In this document: piece after piece, positions 5,416 through 7,798 of the stretch
Layout: each line of letters starts with the position of its first letter
How positions within the stretch are numbered: position 1 is the first letter of the stretch
From: DATNBT01 sp964579765
GTDB lineage: Bacteria > Acidobacteriota > Vicinamibacteria > Vicinamibacterales > CAVVIG01
DNA: 7,798 nt
Reading direction: 5' to 3'
NCBI GenBank assembly: GCA_964579765.1
Contig: CAZOIK010000002.1
Location: forward strand, 1-7,798
The notes under the pieces: generated by a model
Told to the model about the DNA's origin: nothing
The model's input: only the letters and a program-made list of their open reading frames with translations
The model's database searches: none
Made by a program: the position numbers and the translations under genes

Positions 5416-7272
5416 CGCGCGCACGGCCTCGACGATGTGCGTGGCGGAGATGCCGAAGCGGTCGAGCAACTCCTCGGGCTTCCCGCTTCGCGGGATCTCG
5501 CGGACGGCCAGACGTTTCACCGTGAGCCCCGCGCCGGCGACCGCCTCCGCGACGGCGTCGCCGATGCCGCCCGCGGGATAGTGATCCTCGACGGTGATGA
5601 TCAGCCCACCGGTCGCCTTGCCCGCCGCAATCAGCCCGGCGCGATCGAGCGGTTGCACCGAGTACAAATCCACGACGCGGACGTGCGTGCCCGACGCCTT
5701 CAACGCGTCGTACGCCTTGAGCGCCTCGAACACGGTCACGCCGGCGCCGACGACGGTCGCGACGTCCGACGCGCTCTCGCGCAGCACCTTCAGGCCGCCG
5801 ATCTCAAACGTCTCGTCATTCGCGTAGATGACCGGCGTCTTGGGCCGGCTCGTCCGCATGTACGCAGGTCCAGGATGGTACGCCATGAGGCCGAGCAGCT
5901 TCTCGGCGCTGACGCCGTCGCACGGATAAACGACCGTGATGTTCGGTTCGGCGCGGCACATCGCCAGGTCCTCGAGCGCCATCTGCGACGGCCCATCTTC
6001 GCCAATCGAGACGCCAGCGTGCGAGCCGGCTAGCTTGATGCCGACGTTGCTGATGGCCGCCATGCGGATGAAATCGGCGGCGCGCGAGAGGAAGCACGCG
6101 AACGTGGACGGGAACGGAATCGCGCCGCGCGCGGCGAGCCCCATCGCCGCGCCCACCATTGCCTGCTCGGCGATGAAGTTCTCGTAGAAGCGATCGGGAA
6201 AGACTCTCTCGAACTTGTCGCTGAAGGTCGAGTTCTTGACGTCGGCGTCGAGCGCGACCACCCGGGCGTCGGCTTCGCCGAGCTTGGCGAGCGCGGCGCC
6301 GTACGCTTCACGTGTGGCGACTTCCTCGCCCAGTTTGTACGCGGGAGGCGCCATCGGTTTCGGCGCGTCCACACCGCGCGGGCGCGCCGCGGGCTTCGGA
6401 ATGAGCGCGGTCAGGTTGACGCCTGGGGGCGAGGGCACAAACTGCTTCTCGAGTTCCGACAGCGCGCGATCGAATTCGTCGCCCTTCCTGAACGCCTTGC
6501 CGTGCCAGCCGTTCAGGCCCTCGACGAACGAGACGCCTTTGCCCTTGATCGTCCGCGCCAGGATCATCGTCGGCCGGCCTTTGGTCCGCTTCGCTTCGCC
6601 AAGCGCGTCGAGAATCGTGACGATGTCGTGTCCGTCCACGACGATGGCGTGCCACCCGAAGGCGCGCCAGCGCGCCGCGAGCGCGTCCATGTCGTGGCCC
6701 CACATGGTCGGACGGCTCTGGCCGAGGGCGTTGACGTCGGTAATGCCGCAGAGGTTGTCGAGCCCGTCGGTCGCGCCGACGTCGGCGGCCTCCCAGACCG
6801 AGCCCTCCGCCGATTCGCCGTCGCCGAGCAGCACGTACGTGCGGTAATCCGACTTAATGCGTCGCGCGTTCAGCGCCGAGCCGATCGCCGCGCAGATGCC
6901 CTGCCCGAGCGATCCGGTGGCGACGTCAACGAACGGCAGACGCGGCGTCGGGTGCCCCTCGAGATCAGAGTCGATTTTCCTGAGGTTCAGCAGCTCGGCG
7001 CGGTCGAAGGCACCGGCCTCGGCCCACGCGGCGTACAGAATCGGCGCGGCGTGGCCCTTCGACAGCACGAACCGATCGGCGTCCGGGTTGTGCGGGTCCT
7101 TCGGATCGAATCGCATCTCGGCGAAGAACAGCGCGGCCATCAGGTCGGCGGCCGAGAAGCACGTCGTCGGATGGCCGCTGCCGGCCTCCGACGTGGAGCG
7201 CAGCGAGTCGATGCGAAGCCGCGTGGCGACGTTTTTCAGTGCGGGAACGAGCGAAGCGCGATCGAGGGGCAT
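5395..7272 (-). CDS. tkt: Transketolase, short animal-like type
   Basis: Complete, 625 residues, close to human TKT (623) and shorter than the roughly 660 of E. coli TktA. It moves two-carbon ketol units between sugar phosphates in the pentose phosphate pathway, using thiamine diphosphate (ThDP). Visible key residues are SGHP (His34), SKGHAAPILYAAWAEAG (71-87, His74), the ThDP/metal motif GDGES (150-154; Asp151, with Asn181 in DVNALGQS), Gln185, WHGK (His258), the catalytic glutamate in IAEQ (Glu369), and GSHAGVSIGEDGPSQMALED (416-435). The C-terminal domain has TVVGAGVTVFEALKA and TVEDHYPAGGIGDAV. The blocks GDGESAEGSVWEA, GWHAIVVDGH and IPRSGKPEELL follow the vertebrate sequence closely as I recall it. 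Start is ATG 7272; no Shine-Dalgarno sequence is visible, but a good promoter lies just upstream (7284-7312). It follows the 7326-edge gene after 53 bases and may be transcribed both with it and alone. Confidence 0.97.
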   Translation of the reverse strand: MPLDRASLVPALKNVATRLRIDSLRSTSEAGSGHPTTCFSAADLMAALFFAEMRFDPKDPHNPDADRFVLSKGHAAPILYAAWAEAGAFDRAELLNLRKIDSDLEGHPTPRLPFVDVATGSLGQGICAAIGSALNARRIKSDYRTYVLLGDGESAEGSVWEAADVGATDGLDNLCGITDVNALGQSRPTMWGHDMDALAARWRAFGWHAIVVDGHDIVTILDALGEAKRTKGRPTMILARTIKGKGVSFVEGLNGWHGKAFRKGDEFDRALSELEKQFVPSPPGVNLTALIPKPAARPRGVDAPKPMAPPAYKLGEEVATREAYGAALAKLGEADARVVALDADVKNSTFSDKFERVFPDRFYENFIAEQAMVGAAMGLAARGAIPFPSTFACFLSRAADFIRMAAISNVGIKLAGSHAGVSIGEDGPSQMALEDLAMCRAEPNITVVYPCDGVSAEKLLGLMAYHPGPAYMRTSRPKTPVIYANDETFEIGGLKVLRESASDVATVVGAGVTVFEALKAYDALKASGTHVRVVDLYSVQPLDRAGLIAAGKATGGLIITVEDHYPAGGIGDAVAEAVAGAGLTVKRLAVREIPRSGKPEELLDRFGISATHIVEAVRASVPTHA

Positions 7273-7282
7273 GAGAGTAGTC

Positions 7283-7330
7283 GATTGTAGATTGCAGGAT
7301 TGCAGAATTCAAAGAATTGCAAAATTCAAC
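7283..7330. repeat. AT-rich tandem repeat, about 8-base period
   Basis: Six degenerate units follow each other on the plus strand: GATTGTA (7283-7289), GATTGCAG (7290-7297), GATTGCAG (7298-7305), AATTCAAAG (7306-7314), AATTGCAA (7315-7322) and AATTCAAC (7323-7330). The shared core is RATTSMA. It fills the gap before the transketolase start, is far richer in A+T than its surroundings and covers the stop codon of the upstream gene. It may be a mobile microsatellite-like element, a regulator binding array, or a slipped-strand expansion. Confidence 0.6.
7284..7312 (-). promoter_or_regulatory. Candidate sigma-70-type promoter for transketolase
   Basis: On the minus strand TTGAAT (7312-7307) is separated by exactly 17 bases from TACAAT (7289-7284); each differs from consensus at one or two positions. 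The -10 box ends 11 bases before the ATG at 7272, so the leader would be about 4-5 nt. This is the best-formed promoter in the window, and both boxes are units of the local tandem repeat. Confidence 0.5.
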
Positions 7331-7798
7331 GCAGTTCTCCAGCCGCCAGCGCGTACGCCGCTCCCGCGAGACCGCGACCAGGCGCCTCGGCGGCGAGCGC
7401 TTCGAGAATCCGCGCGGCGTCTGACGTGTAGTGGGCGTTTGGCGCGACGACGGCGGCCTCGCGATAGCCGGCTGACGCATGCAGTGCGCCGAGGCGTCCG
7501 AGGACGGCGGCGAGTTCGCAGCCGTCAATAAACGCGTGCGCCGCGTCCGGAAAAGCGCGGCGCACGTGCTGGACGAGCTCTTCGGCAAGCATTGCGTACG
7601 GAATGCGCTCCGTCCGGTCGAAGGCGGTCAGCAGCGCGCCGGCCAGCGTCACGTTGTCGTCCACGGTTCCCTCCACGCCGTACCCGGGTTCGTAGGTGTG
7701 CGCCACCCGACGCTCGAGCTCGTCCACGGCCGCCTGTAGCGCGTCGCCGACGCCGGCGTGCGCGAGCAGCGGCGATGCGAACAGATACGCATTCACGC
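7326..7798 (-). CDS. C-terminal part of an all-helical, toroid-like protein (5' end outside window)
   Basis: Open from the right edge to a TGA at 7328-7326, about 157 residues. A GTG at 7796 could be a start, but it sits two bases from the edge and the sequence reads like the middle of a domain, so the gene is treated as 5'-truncated. The protein is alanine-rich and made of paired helices: ALQAAVDELERRVAHTYEPG, then GTVDDNVTLAGALLTAFDRT, then YAMLAEELVQHVRRAF, then FIDGCELAAVLGRLGALHAS. The TVDDNVTLAGALLTAFDRTERIPYAMLAEEL pattern (split here as a description of residues about 44-74) resembles the alpha/alpha barrel repeats of YyaL-like (DUF255) proteins and N-acylglucosamine 2-epimerase-type folds. 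This is a fold-level guess; I do not recognise the gene. It is upstream of and in line with transketolase, 53 bases apart. Confidence 0.6.
   Translation of the reverse strand, partial: VNAYLFASPLLAHAGVGDALQAAVDELERRVAHTYEPGYGVEGTVDDNVTLAGALLTAFDRTERIPYAMLAEELVQHVRRAFPDAAHAFIDGCELAAVLGRLGALHASAGYREAAVVAPNAHYTSDAARILEALAAEAPGRGLAGAAYALAAGELR

Noticed and set aside
4488..5525. A 345-codon plus-strand frame over the membrane-protein gene
   Set aside because: Arg-rich shadow; the frame 4471-5415 has six membrane helices and stops normally.
1221..7272. A new multi-gene system such as defence, secretion or secondary metabolism
   Set aside because: The genes are separate small units of cofactor synthesis, carbon metabolism and unknown membrane proteins in alternating orientation; no shared operon or signature of such a system is visible.
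7283..7330. The repeat array as a CRISPR
   Set aside because: Units are about 8 bases, degenerate and directly abutting, with no spacers.

Overview
This is a GC-rich (roughly two-thirds G+C), densely packed bacterial chromosomal segment. Protein flavour suggests Acidobacteriota, perhaps Vicinamibacteria, but that is an inference from style and not a computed placement. There are nine protein-coding genes (the first and last cut by the window edges) and one tRNA. I see no insertion sequence, phage gene, CRISPR array, rRNA or toxin-antitoxin pair, and no intergenic gap above about 65 bases.

Layout, left to right. (1) 2-361 (+): C-terminal part of a class I SAM-dependent methyltransferase. It converges on (2) 423-1070 (-), an unrecognised 215-residue membrane protein that lies 14 bases behind (3) a tRNA-Arg(ACG) gene at 1085-1158 (-). 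Both converging coding ends carry a GC-rich hairpin over the stop codon. (4) 1221-1733 and 1738-2958 (+): a moaB-moeA pair for the last steps of molybdenum cofactor synthesis. (5) 2955-3419 and 3424-4425 (-): a zinc-ribbon membrane protein translated behind an NAD(P)-binding dehydrogenase of the 2,4-diaminopentanoate dehydrogenase / dihydrodipicolinate-reductase-like family. (6) 4471-5415 (+): a six-helix membrane protein of unknown function. (7) 5395-7272 (-): a complete transketolase of the short, animal-like type. (8) 7326 to the right edge (-): the C-terminal part of an all-helical, toroid-like protein.

The genes are a mosaic of small transcription units in alternating orientation. Three tail-to-tail junctions lie at or near overlap (4-base CTAG overlap, 21-base overlap, and a 61-base gap flanked by two hairpins). 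Two head-to-head junctions (1159-1220 and 4426-4470) must hold divergent promoters. Functionally the window is mostly housekeeping: cofactor synthesis (moaB, moeA), central carbon metabolism (transketolase) and translation (tRNA-Arg).

I do not find a convincing new multi-gene system. The points most worth a second look are: a zinc-ribbon gene with no ATG, GTG or TTG anywhere in its plausible reading frame; TANAAT-type -10 elements 9-11 bases before three start codons, suggesting near-leaderless mRNAs; an AT-rich 8-base-period repeat that contains a good promoter for transketolase; overlapping divergent -10 elements at 4435-4442; and a possible pair of compensating frameshifts at the left edge.
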